In this document: positions 7,313-14,872 of the stretch, one piece after another | Layout of the letters: each line of letters begins with the position of its first letter | Position numbering within the stretch: position 1 is the stretch's first letter | DNA from: an uncultured Verrucomicrobiota bacterium | Lineage (GTDB): Bacteria; Verrucomicrobiota; Verrucomicrobiia; Chthoniobacterales; SZAS-18 | Assembly (NCBI GenBank): GCA_937859745.1 | Contig: CALMAQ010000245.1 | Span: 1-37,550, forward strand | Direction of reading: 5' to 3' | Length of the DNA: 37,550 nt | Translations under genes and position numbers: made by a program | The notes under the pieces: generated by a model | The model's database searches: none | Told to the model about the DNA's origin: nothing | The model's input: only the letters and a program-made list of their open reading frames with translations

Positions 7313-7810
7313 ATGAACCCGCCCGAGCCTTCCGCCCGTCCCGCCAGCTACGCCTTCGTGCTCAAGCTGTCCGATCAACCCGGGGGCATGGAGTTGATCG
7401 CGGCCACCTTCGCGCACCGCGGTGTGTCCCTGGAATCCTCGCTCGGCAACGACGGCACCCTGGATCCCGAGGGACGCGCCACAGTGATGGTCACTTTTTC
7501 GGCACCGCCCGCCAAAAAGGAGAACATCCGGCGCGCCTTGGGACGGCTCTCTCGCGTGCGGACTCTCACCGAGTACCCGCTGGATGCGCCCAACCTTCGC
7601 AAAACAGCCGTCTTCCGCGTGAAAGGCGGCCCGGAGGAGTTCGGGTTCGAATTTGGAGGATTGCACCTGGAGGAGTTGCCCGGCGGCGCTTGCGAGGGCG
7701 AGAGGACGTTCCTGCTGGTCAACACCCCGGCGGTGGTGGACGATTTTCTGGCACGCCTCGACGCGACCGGCAAGCTGCGGGACGCCGCCGCGGCGGTCAT
7801 TGGCCTGTAA
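7313..7810 (+). CDS. ACT-domain protein
   Basis: The 165-residue cytosolic protein begins with an ACT-like beta-alpha-beta unit: YAFVLKLSDQPGGMELIAATFAHRGVS (about 12-38), where the DQPG turn before the helix is the usual ligand site. A variable loop and the second half (ATVMVTFSAPPAKKENIRRAL) follow. The remaining 75 residues could be a second degenerate alpha/beta unit. ACT domains bind amino acids or nucleotides and regulate metabolic enzymes, as in the small subunit of acetolactate synthase. The gene lies 12 bases after the dehydrogenase gene and faces trpC across an 8-base gap, so it may regulate one of these. The partner is not shown by the sequence. Confidence 0.72.
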   Translation: MNPPEPSARPASYAFVLKLSDQPGGMELIAATFAHRGVSLESSLGNDGTLDPEGRATVMVTFSAPPAKKENIRRALGRLSRVRTLTEYPLDAPNLRKTAVFRVKGGPEEFGFEFGGLHLEELPGGACEGERTFLLVNTPAVVDDFLARLDATGKLRDAAAAVIGL

Positions 7811-7818
7811 GAAACGGG

Positions 7819-8637
7819 CTATTCCTCCGGCTCGGTTGCAGCCGGAGGTTCGGCGAACGATGCGAGCTTGAGTTCCCGCACTTGAGCCGCCACGTCCCGG
7901 CTCCGCATCAGGGCTTCGCCGACGAGGATCGCGTCCGCCCCGCTGGCGCGCACTCGGCGGCTGTCCTCGGCCGTCCGGATGCCGCTCTCGCTGATGAGCA
8001 CGACGCCGGCGGGCACCTGTTCGCTCAACGCTTCGGTGGTGGCGAGATCGACCCCGAACGTGGAGAGGTTGCGGTTGTTAATGCCGATGATCTGGGCGTC
8101 GATGGCCAGGGCGCGGTCCAGCTCCGCCAGCGTGTGGACCTCGACGAGCGCATCCAACTGGCAGCTCACGGCCACGTCGTGCAGGCGGGCCAACTGTTCG
8201 TCGTCCAACGCCGCGACGATCAGCAGCACGGCGTCGGCACCCGCGGCGGCAGCCTCGTAAATTTGCACGTCTTCCAGCACGAAATCCTTGCGCAGGACCG
8301 GCAGTTGCACCGCTTCGTGCACAGCGCGCAGGTGGTCCAAGTGTCCCTGGAAGAAGGGTTCGTCCGTCAGCACGGACACGGCGTCTGCCCCGGCCGCCTC
8401 GTAGCAGCGGGCGATCTCGACCGGATCAAAGTTTTCCGCGATCAGCCCGGCGGAAGGCGACGCTCGCTTCACCTCGGCGATCAGGCCAAGCGTATGACCG
8501 CCGTCTCCCTGTAAGGCGGACGCAAAGCCGCGGAAGGAGTTGCGGCGCAACGCTTCGAAGCGCAAATCGGCGCGCCGGGCGAGCAACGGCGCGACGGCCT
8601 GCCGTTTGGCCGCGAGGATTTCGGTCAGTCGGTTCAT
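7819..8637 (-). CDS. trpC: Indole-3-glycerol phosphate synthase
   Basis: TrpC closes the indole ring of 1-(2-carboxyphenylamino)-1-deoxyribulose 5-phosphate in tryptophan synthesis. The 272-residue product is a full-length TIM barrel with the family motifs in order: EVKRASPSAG (catalytic lysine strand), LRKDF (second lysine), LVEVH (glutamate strand), GINNRNL, SESGI and the phosphate-binding VGEALM. The last 15 residues are a non-conserved Ala/Pro/Glu tail. No other trp gene is near, so the pathway is scattered in this genome. The gene is divergent from tRNA-Gly across 115 bases, and its ATG has no Shine-Dalgarno. Confidence 0.97.
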   Translation of the reverse strand: MNRLTEILAAKRQAVAPLLARRADLRFEALRRNSFRGFASALQGDGGHTLGLIAEVKRASPSAGLIAENFDPVEIARCYEAAGADAVSVLTDEPFFQGHLDHLRAVHEAVQLPVLRKDFVLEDVQIYEAAAAGADAVLLIVAALDDEQLARLHDVAVSCQLDALVEVHTLAELDRALAIDAQIIGINNRNLSTFGVDLATTEALSEQVPAGVVLISESGIRTAEDSRRVRASGADAILVGEALMRSRDVAAQVRELKLASFAEPPAATEPEE

Positions 8638-8752
8638 CGCAGGACGCTAGTGATTCGGCACGCCGACGCAACCCGAGAAAACTTGCCGACGGGCCGAAGA
8701 ATCCGCTTGCGGCGCGAACTGCCTTCGGCTACGAATGTGGCTCCGTTGTCAT

Positions 8753-8824
8753 GCGGGTGTAGCTCAGTGGTAGAGCACTTCCTTGCCAAGGAAGACGTCG
8801 CGAGTTCGAGTCTCGTCACCCGCT
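8753..8824 (+). tRNA. tRNA-Gly (anticodon GCC)
   Basis: A complete cloverleaf: acceptor stem GCGGGTG pairs with CACCCGC, the D-arm is GCTC-AGTGGTA-GAGC, and the anticodon stem CTTCC/GGAAG encloses TTGCCAA with GCC at 8785-8787. The T-arm has TTCGAGT, and T8824 is the discriminator. The 3' CCA is not encoded. It sits directly beside the decayed sugar-metabolism region that starts at 8867. Confidence 0.97.
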
Positions 8825-8866
8825 TTCCCTGCTTGATCGGCAGCGTCAGCCGAACTGCTGTCTGAC

Positions 8867-9676
8867 CTATCGTATCTCCGCTCTCGCTTGCGCGGGCGTG
8901 GCATCCAGGTCGAACGCTTCGGGCGCGCAGATACCTGCGGGGACAAACTCCAGCGTCGCATCGGCCCCGGGCCCGATGACGCACAGGAACTCATTCCAGG
9001 GTGCCGTGCCTTCCGCCAGAAGGGCGAAGTCGCCGTTAGCAGCACGGTTCTGGAGGTGAAAATGCCGGATGGATGGTTGCTGGACGGCAAATTGACGACG
9101 GATTGATAAAGGTTTTGAGTCGAGTGGTTGCCAGAAGAGCCCCACGTTGTCCCGCCCGACAAATCCAGCAGGCGCAACATGTTCTGCGGGTCATCGGCAA
9201 GGGAGTTGTTGTGGGTTTCGACTAGGAAGTCCACCCCCAGGCTCCGCTCCGTAAGGCCTCGCAGCGGTCCCCCAACGCGGCGCAAGGTTTCGTCGTTCTG
9301 TTTCGGACGCGGGGCTCCGGCCGGGGAAGAGCCGCACTTTGCGGAAGGCAAAACGGTCCAACCGGGCGAGCAACGCTCCCGCCGCCGCGCAGAGCGCGTC
9401 CTCGTGGGACGGAGCCAGTTCGGGGTAGGAACCCAGGACCACCGCGGTGGGTCGATGTTGCGCGTATGCCGCGACCAATGCTCCCTCGTCCGTCGCTTGC
9501 TCCAGATGCAGTTCGTACACTTCCAACGGCCCGAATCCTGCCGCCACCGCAGGCAGCAGTTCAGCCAATGGTCGACTGACTCGCTCGGGCAGGCGGGCCA
9601 GTCGGCCATGGGCGACATTTTCAAGTGGTGGGTCGAATGCATCTGCCGGGGGAGGCAACACTCCACGCGTAACTCA
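8867..9676 (-). pseudogene. Decayed xylose-isomerase-like TIM-barrel (sugar isomerase/epimerase) gene
   Basis: Three reading frames must be joined to recover one protein. The first piece (down to about 9330) contains LEVYELHLEQATDEGAL and FRKVRLFPG. The second contains GVDFLVETHNNSLADDPQN. The third contains FVGRDNVGLFWQPLD and runs to the TAG at 8867. Together they give the VRLFPG / LVETHNN / VGLFWQP strand pattern of AP-endonuclease-2-type sugar isomerases. The second frameshift is a one-base loss at about 9163, where GGATTTGTCGGG should read with one more T. The first lies between about 9250 and 9330. The 5' end stops near 9676, where an in-frame TGA and the opposing ribulokinase remnant begin. 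Two shifts plus a missing N-terminus argue for true decay rather than a sequencing slip. Confidence 0.72.
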
Positions 9677-9679
9677 CAG

Positions 9680-10290
9680 CCGAGTCCGCGCGACAGGTGC
9701 CCGGGGAACACGGCCTGCTGGCGCTGGACTGGAACTACGGCAACCGCAACGTGCTCGTTGATTTGATGCTGAGCGGGTTGATCCCTCAGGCAGACGCTGC
9801 ACACGACGCGGGCCGACGTTTGCCACGCGCTTATTGAGGCGACCGCGTTCGGTGCCCGCGCGATCATTGAGCGGCTGCGCGAGTGCGGCGTGCCCGTCCG
9901 CAAAGTTGTCTGCGCGCGGGGTTATCGCGGAGAAAAACCCTCTGTTGATGCAGATTTACGCGGACGTGACGTGCCGCACGATGCTCCTGCCAAGCTCCAG
10001 TCAGGCATGCGCGCTGGGCGCGGCGGTTGTCGCCGGTGCGTACCCCAATTTTGCCGCCGCGACTGCGGCCATGACTTCGCTGCGCCCGATGAGCTACTTC
10101 ACCGATTCCTGGACACCAAGCAGTGTACGACCAGATTGATGCATTTAACGGCGACCTGCACGACGCTTTCGGCGGCGTCGACCATGCGGTGGATCTATCC
10201 CTGGTCATGGACCGCCTCACCCGCTTGAAGGCGGAAGCGAACCGGGGGAGAAGCGCGTTACCGTATGATGCGGTGATCGCTGTGCCCTGA
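9680..10290 (+). pseudogene. araB: Remnant of L-ribulokinase (3' third only, frameshifted)
   Basis: Joined across frames, the remnant reads as the C-terminal part of an AraB-type FGGY kinase. It contains PGEHGLLALDWNYGNRNVLVD, then QTLHTTRADVCHALIEATAF, then IAEKNPLLMQIYADVT, SSSQACALGAAVVAGAYP, and finally LHDAFGG up to the TGA at 10288-10290. Shifts occur near 9784-9790, near 9919-9924 (one extra base in GGGGTTAT) and near 10115-10128. Intact ribulokinases are about 550 residues; only about 200 remain. The remnant starts just after an in-frame TAA at about 9677, exactly where the opposing isomerase remnant ends. L-ribulokinase phosphorylates L-ribulose in L-arabinose use; no working copy is in the window. 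Confidence 0.78.
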
Positions 10291-10310
10291 TCGGAGGACG
10301 GAACGTCAAA

Positions 10311-10877
10311 TCAGCTCCGCGGATTTTGTTTGATCTGCTCGTTCAACTTGGCAAAAGAAGGCTCGTCCAGGCCAAGGCCGGTCCAGAGGATTTTGAAGTT
10401 GCTGGAGTAATAAACAGTGCGGCTGACGCCGCCTACCTTGTAGACGCCGACCCAGCCAGGGTCCACGGCGTACACGACCGGTATCGTGAGATGGTGCTTC
10501 CTGGCTTCGGCTTTGATGGCGGCAGCATCTTGCGAATCGAGCACCTGCCCGAAGCACCCGAAGTTTTTGTGGCTATCCTGCACCGCTTGGAGTTTCTCCA
10601 GGTCGCTCCAGAATTTGTCGTCGTGCAGGTTGCCGTAGACGGCCACGGTGCCCGCCCGCTCGGCGTACGCGCACATCTGGCAATATTCTTCACCGCTGGA
10701 CGTATTATGAATCTCGTAGGGCAGGACGTTCGCTCCCGCCTGGAGTTGGCCGGACGGAGCCGCCTCGTTGGCCGCCGGGGCGGCCGGAGCCTCTGCCTTG
10801 ACGCAAGACCCCCCTAGACCCACCGTTGCCAGCAGGGAGACGAAGGCGGCACAGCGCGGAAAAAGTTGCGTGATCAT
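10311..10877 (-). CDS. Exported thioredoxin-fold protein with CQMC motif
   Basis: The 188-residue product begins with a signal sequence. A possible lipobox (LGGSC, Cys25) is non-ideal, so it may be either a lipoprotein or a soluble exported protein. After an Ala/Pro linker, the motif GEEYCQMCAYAERAGTVAVY places Cys66-x-x-Cys69 at the head of a helix, as in the redoxin/thioredoxin fold. The order continues with a helix (DDKFWSDLEKLQAV), a strand with FGCFGQVLDSQ, a helix (AAAIKAEARKH) and a cis-Pro-like strand (LTIPVVYAVDPGW). Two further cysteine-free strands end the fold. It is the last gene of the permease/AttH run, 29 bases after the AttH-like gene, so it may act on the redox state of that system. 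The reaction is not known. Confidence 0.7.
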   Translation of the reverse strand: MITQLFPRCAAFVSLLATVGLGGSCVKAEAPAAPAANEAAPSGQLQAGANVLPYEIHNTSSGEEYCQMCAYAERAGTVAVYGNLHDDKFWSDLEKLQAVQDSHKNFGCFGQVLDSQDAAAIKAEARKHHLTIPVVYAVDPGWVGVYKVGGVSRTVYYSSNFKILWTGLGLDEPSFAKLNEQIKQNPRS

Positions 10878-10906
10878 AGCGTTGATTTCTCTGGAGGATA
10901 ATGTAG

Positions 10907-12121
10907 TCAGCGCGGCGACGTACGCAAACTGGACTCACCTGCCGGGTCTTTCGCCTTCAGCCCGGCGAGCGCCCCCGTGTAGCCGGTCAATTCCATGTAG
11001 CCGTGGCCAATCAACCGTCGGCCCGCGCGCGTCCCGGAGATAGCGGTTACCCCTTCCCAATAACTGATCTGCGGCAAGGCCAGTTCCTGATCGTCCAGGC
11101 GTGCGCTGACCGTCGTGTCGATGGCTTGCGACGGCACGGTGACATGCCAGGAGAGCGGGTAGGTGGCGTCGGTCTTCAGACTGTGCCACGTCCTGAGAGG
11201 TTGCAGTTGGAAATCCTCGAAACGGAGATGCGTGGTCACTCCCTGGGCATCAATGTAGGTGCCGCTGGAGACCGGATCGACAGTCCCGTCCTTCCGGCGC
11301 ATCGCGTAGAGCATCAGTTCGGTCTGGTCGTCGAGCTGGATGCAGAACCAGTTCCAACCGATCTGGTCCGTACCGAGCTGGTTGCTGGCCCATTCGTGGT
11401 CGAACCAACTCTCGCCCGTCACCAGTTGAGCTTTCATCTCCGTGCCGACAGCGAGCGTCCCGCGGGTCGCCAGGCGCGTGAACGAATAATAGTGCGAGGC
11501 GTTACCCAACCCGGTCGATTTCTGGCTGACCCCGTCCGTGCCCTCGATCACAGGAGGCTTTTGCGAGGCGACGAGCAGGTCGATCTGCATGGGGACCGGC
11601 TCGGCCGCCCTCGCTGTAACGCGCCACGATCCGTCGGGTTCCGAGGCGAGTTGCCAGTTCTCCAGCCATACGAACGGCTTGGCCGCCTGCTCCGGGCTGC
11701 CAAAGCCCGCTTCCCCAAACGCGCCTCGGCTCGACTTCTGGGTGTAGTGGAACTGGCCTCCGCCGAGATCGGTGATGGCGAAATGAGCGAACTTGAAGTC
11801 CCCCTGCACGAAGCGCGACCGCCCGCGTTCGTCCTGAACCGGCGCGCGCCGCTGCCCCGGCGGCAGCACGCCCTGGCGGAAGAAGGTCAGCTCATAGCCG
11901 TATTCCTTGCGGTCCGCCGTGACGACGTTGCCGGTGAAGTACCACCACTCGGTCTTGTAATCGGGGTGAATGGCGTGATCGGCGGGAAAACGGTACTGCC
12001 AGCCGGGGAGGGCCAGCGACCAAGCGCCGGGGGTGGGGGCTTCGGCGCTTGCTCGCCCGTCAGCGGGGCTCAACAGCAGGAAAGCCAGGCAGAATATCGT
12101 GTGGAAGGTCGTTTTCATCAT
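10907..12121 (-). CDS. AttH-like lipocalin/hydratase-fold exported protein
   Basis: The 404-residue protein has a signal peptide ([22 protein letters not shown], cleaved near residue 26). The mature part carries the AttH/CrtC signature: FPADHAIHPDYKTEWWYFTGNV, YGYELTFFRQGV, FAHFAITDL, and a second half with WFDHEWASNQL and WNWFCIQLDD. These belong to the lipocalin-like fold of carotenoid 1,2-hydratases and of Agrobacterium AttH, which accompanies an ABC permease pair. The ATG at 12121 overlaps the permease stop as ATGA, and a second ATG follows at 12118. Either way translation is coupled. Colocation with the permease supports a periplasmic partner of an exporter; a carotenoid role is unlikely here because no carotenoid genes are present. 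Confidence 0.85.
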   Translation of the reverse strand: MMKTTFHTIFCLAFLLLSPADGRASAEAPTPGAWSLALPGWQYRFPADHAIHPDYKTEWWYFTGNVVTADRKEYGYELTFFRQGVLPPGQRRAPVQDERGRSRFVQGDFKFAHFAITDLGGGQFHYTQKSSRGAFGEAGFGSPEQAAKPFVWLENWQLASEPDGSWRVTARAAEPVPMQIDLLVASQKPPVIEGTDGVSQKSTGLGNASHYYSFTRLATRGTLAVGTEMKAQLVTGESWFDHEWASNQLGTDQIGWNWFCIQLDDQTELMLYAMRRKDGTVDPVSSGTYIDAQGVTTHLRFEDFQLQPLRTWHSLKTDATYPLSWHVTVPSQAIDTTVSARLDDQELALPQISYWEGVTAISGTRAGRRLIGHGYMELTGYTGALAGLKAKDPAGESSLRTSPR

Positions 12122-14736
12122 TCGGAACGGATAGCGGCAGCAATCGGCACGCGGCCCGCGCGCAGGGCGGGCAGCCACCCGGCGGCCAGCGCGGCGAGCA
12201 GGATCCAGATGGGGGTCGCCAGCACGCTCGCCCACGGGACCGTCAACTGGATCGTCCAGCCGAAGAACGCCTTGTTGATGACAAAAGTGAGCACGAGCGA
12301 CAGACAAAGCCCCGCCAGCATCCCCAAGAAGCTGGCGAGCAGGCCGATCAAGGCGCTCTCGGTCAGCACAACGCCCTGAATCTGGCCGCGCGACGCACCG
12401 ATGGCGCGCAGTACGCCGATCTCCCGCTCGCGTTCGGTGACGAGGGTGGTCAGCGTCAGAAAGATGCCCACGACGGCAATGACGACCGCGATGGCGCGCA
12501 GTACGCCGGTGATCCGGAAGGTCTGGCCGAAGATCTCGAAGACACGCTCGCGGATCGCACGGTTCGAGAAGATGAGGAATTCGCCGTGCGGATTGTACGC
12601 CTGGCGCAGGTGATCGACCGTATCGTCGAGCGTGGCCGGATTTTTGAGGTAGATGCCCACCGACATCACGCGCTCATCGTGCCAATGCCGCACGAAGTTG
12701 TCGTGGCTGATGGCGACGATGCCCGCGTCCCGGGAGTAATCGTAGTACACACCCGCGACGGTGAAATCGCGCGGTCCCTCCGGGGTAGGAATCTGCAACC
12801 GGTCGCCCTCCCCGACGTGGTAGCGGTGCGCGAACGGTTCCGTGACCAACACGCGGTCGGGCAGGTAGAACGCGCGCTGCTTTTCCTCGCCGTGGCCGCC
12901 CACGAACGCCAGGCGGTTGCGGTTGTCGCCGGAGACGGCCACCATCGACACGCGGTCGCCGCGGATGGTCACGCCCACTTCCCGCACGGTGTCCACCGCC
13001 GCGATCCGCGGATCGTGCCGCAACCCGTCCAGGACCTCCGGCGGGAACAACGCCCCGTTGCCGAGCGTCTCGTTGGCCGAGGGCGTCATGAAGATGTCCG
13101 CGACGATGGCCCGGTCGATCCAGATTTCCACCGTGCGCCGGAAGGCATGGATCATCACCGAGATGCCCACGGTCATGGCGATGGCGGCCATCAGCGCCGC
13201 AATGATGACGGCGTTGCGGTGCAAACTGCGGTGGAGGTTCTGCGAGGCGAGACGCAGCAGGACCCCCGAACCCAGCGTTCTTCCGCCCCGCGAGGTGCCT
13301 GGACCGCGTTTCACCAGCCGCTCCAGCAATCGAGAGGCCACGCTGGTGACGGCGGGGGCGGTGAAAGCGAACCCGAGCAGCACAAAAAACGCGCTGCCGA
13401 AGCCGAGCCACGCCGGACCGGTGGTCAGCGAGAGCACCGAGGCGGCTAGAGCCACCCCGAGCGCCAGCAGGCCCCACCGCAGCCAGCGCGGCGCGTGGAG
13501 CCGGCTCTGGTCACGGGTCGCCCCGAGCCCCAGGCTCAGCGCGGTGACGGGGTCCGCATTCGCCCCCTCCCGAGCGGGCAGCCACGCGGCGGCAAGCACG
13601 GAGCCGAGACCGAAGAAGTAGGCGCTGAACACCAGGAGAGGCGTGAGGTGCAGCCGATCCACGCTGACGAGCATGTACAGGGTGCTGATGACCCGCGCGA
13701 TCTCGCGGCCGATGAGAAAACGCGCCAGCAGCACGCCCCCCACGATGCCTAGGGTGACACCAATCGCGCCGAACAGCAGGGCTTCGGTCAGGAACAGGCA
13801 TTGCACCTCGAACCGGGTGGCTCCGATGGCGCGCAGGATGCCGGTTTCGACTCGCCGCCGCACCACGCTCGCCGCGATGGTGTTGTAGATGAGGAACATC
13901 CCTACCAGTAGCGAGATCAGCGACAGCGCGCCCAGGTTCAACTCGAAGCTGGCGAGCATCCGCTCGATCTGCCCGCTGCGCTGGCCCGGGGCCGACACGG
14001 TGGCGTCGGCGGGGACCAGCGGTCGCAACCCGGCGGCGACGCCCTCCGCGTCACGCGGCTGGTCGAGGAGGATCTGCACGCTGGAGAGCTGCCCCTGCTT
14101 GCCCAGGAGTTCCTGCGCCCAGCCGATGTCCATCGCCGCCACCCGGGAGTTGCCGCGGCCCGCCGCCGTCAGGTCGAGCCGGATCAGCGAGCGGACCACG
14201 AGCGATTGCTGCCGCCCATTGACCTGGAGGCGGAGCGCGTCGCCCAGCTTCAGGGAGTGCGCGCGGGCGAACTCGTCTGTGATCGCCAGGGCCTGCGGGT
14301 CGCCCAGCCACCGGTCGATGTCCAGGTTTTCGGCGTCGGCCGGGGTCGGCCCGCCGACGCTAAAGGTGGCGAAGGGAAGGTTCGTGAAGATGTCGACGCC
14401 GAGCACCTGGAGGTATTCACCCGGGTAGTCCGGCAGCGTCGCGTAACCTTCGACGAGCGGCGTCGCCGCCTTGACCCCGGCGGCAGCCTGGATCTTGGGC
14501 AGACAGCGTTCGTCAAACCCGCCGCCGGGCGAGCGGACCTCCAGGTTGGCCTTGCCCGCCACGAGGTCGATGCTGGCGGCGAAGGATTGGTTCGCGCTGT
14601 GGTTGGCGATCTGGATCGCCAGGTACACGGACACCCCCAAGGCCACGCTGAACACGTTCAGGCCTGCCAGCAGCTTGTGCCGCCGCGCGTGCCGGGCGAC
14701 ATGCCAGAGAAAGAGGCGGGGGAATTGGCGCGTCAT
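12118..14736 (-). CDS. FtsX/MacB-type ABC transporter permease
   Basis: The 872-residue inner-membrane protein has the layout of lipoprotein-type or AttF/G permeases. A first membrane helix ([19 protein letters not shown]) follows a basic N-terminus. A large periplasmic MacB-type domain and an FtsX block of three helices (about 280-430) with an [15 protein letters not shown]-like coupling stretch come next. A second periplasmic domain and a second FtsX block ([25 protein letters not shown] to the end) complete it. Such proteins act as mechanotransmitters with a separate ATPase. No ATPase gene lies within this operon. The ATG at 14736 is chosen because the conserved helix begins soon after; the open frame continues 36 residues upstream without homology. 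It is divergent from the helicase gene across 136 bases and overlaps the AttH-like gene by ATGA. Confidence 0.9.
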   Translation of the reverse strand: MTRQFPRLFLWHVARHARRHKLLAGLNVFSVALGVSVYLAIQIANHSANQSFAASIDLVAGKANLEVRSPGGGFDERCLPKIQAAAGVKAATPLVEGYATLPDYPGEYLQVLGVDIFTNLPFATFSVGGPTPADAENLDIDRWLGDPQALAITDEFARAHSLKLGDALRLQVNGRQQSLVVRSLIRLDLTAAGRGNSRVAAMDIGWAQELLGKQGQLSSVQILLDQPRDAEGVAAGLRPLVPADATVSAPGQRSGQIERMLASFELNLGALSLISLLVGMFLIYNTIAASVVRRRVETGILRAIGATRFEVQCLFLTEALLFGAIGVTLGIVGGVLLARFLIGREIARVISTLYMLVSVDRLHLTPLLVFSAYFFGLGSVLAAAWLPAREGANADPVTALSLGLGATRDQSRLHAPRWLRWGLLALGVALAASVLSLTTGPAWLGFGSAFFVLLGFAFTAPAVTSVASRLLERLVKRGPGTSRGGRTLGSGVLLRLASQNLHRSLHRNAVIIAALMAAIAMTVGISVMIHAFRRTVEIWIDRAIVADIFMTPSANETLGNGALFPPEVLDGLRHDPRIAAVDTVREVGVTIRGDRVSMVAVSGDNRNRLAFVGGHGEEKQRAFYLPDRVLVTEPFAHRYHVGEGDRLQIPTPEGPRDFTVAGVYYDYSRDAGIVAISHDNFVRHWHDERVMSVGIYLKNPATLDDTVDHLRQAYNPHGEFLIFSNRAIRERVFEIFGQTFRITGVLRAIAVVIAVVGIFLTLTTLVTEREREIGVLRAIGASRGQIQGVVLTESALIGLLASFLGMLAGLCLSLVLTFVINKAFFGWTIQLTVPWASVLATPIWILLAALAAGWLPALRAGRVPIAAAIRSE

Positions 14737-14872
14737 CGTGGAGGATACCACCTGTGCCAACTTACGCGCGAAATCCGCCGGACGTTGCCACAATTGCACT
14801 TTGTGGGTGCGGGCCGTCGCTCCTGCCACCATCTCCTTTGCCACCGGCGGCTCAAACCGCTAGTCTGGAAGG

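Noticed and set aside
5036-7666. A single 876-residue leftward open frame
   Set aside because: Its 5' two-thirds lie antisense to the dehydrogenase gene, with low-complexity His/Arg/Gly-rich sequence typical of a shadow frame. Only the part from ATG 6010 is accepted.
6775-8514. A 579-residue rightward open frame
   Set aside because: It crosses the dehydrogenase, the ACT protein and trpC in other frames and has no conserved motif; it is a GC-rich shadow.
8764-9903. A 379-residue leftward open frame over the decayed region
   Set aside because: It joins real isomerase homology only in part, reads out of frame elsewhere and runs antisense to the tRNA and the ribulokinase remnant.
12049-13449. 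A 466-residue rightward open frame opposite the permease gene
   Set aside because: It is antisense to the conserved FtsX domains and rich in Asp/His/Arg shadow composition.
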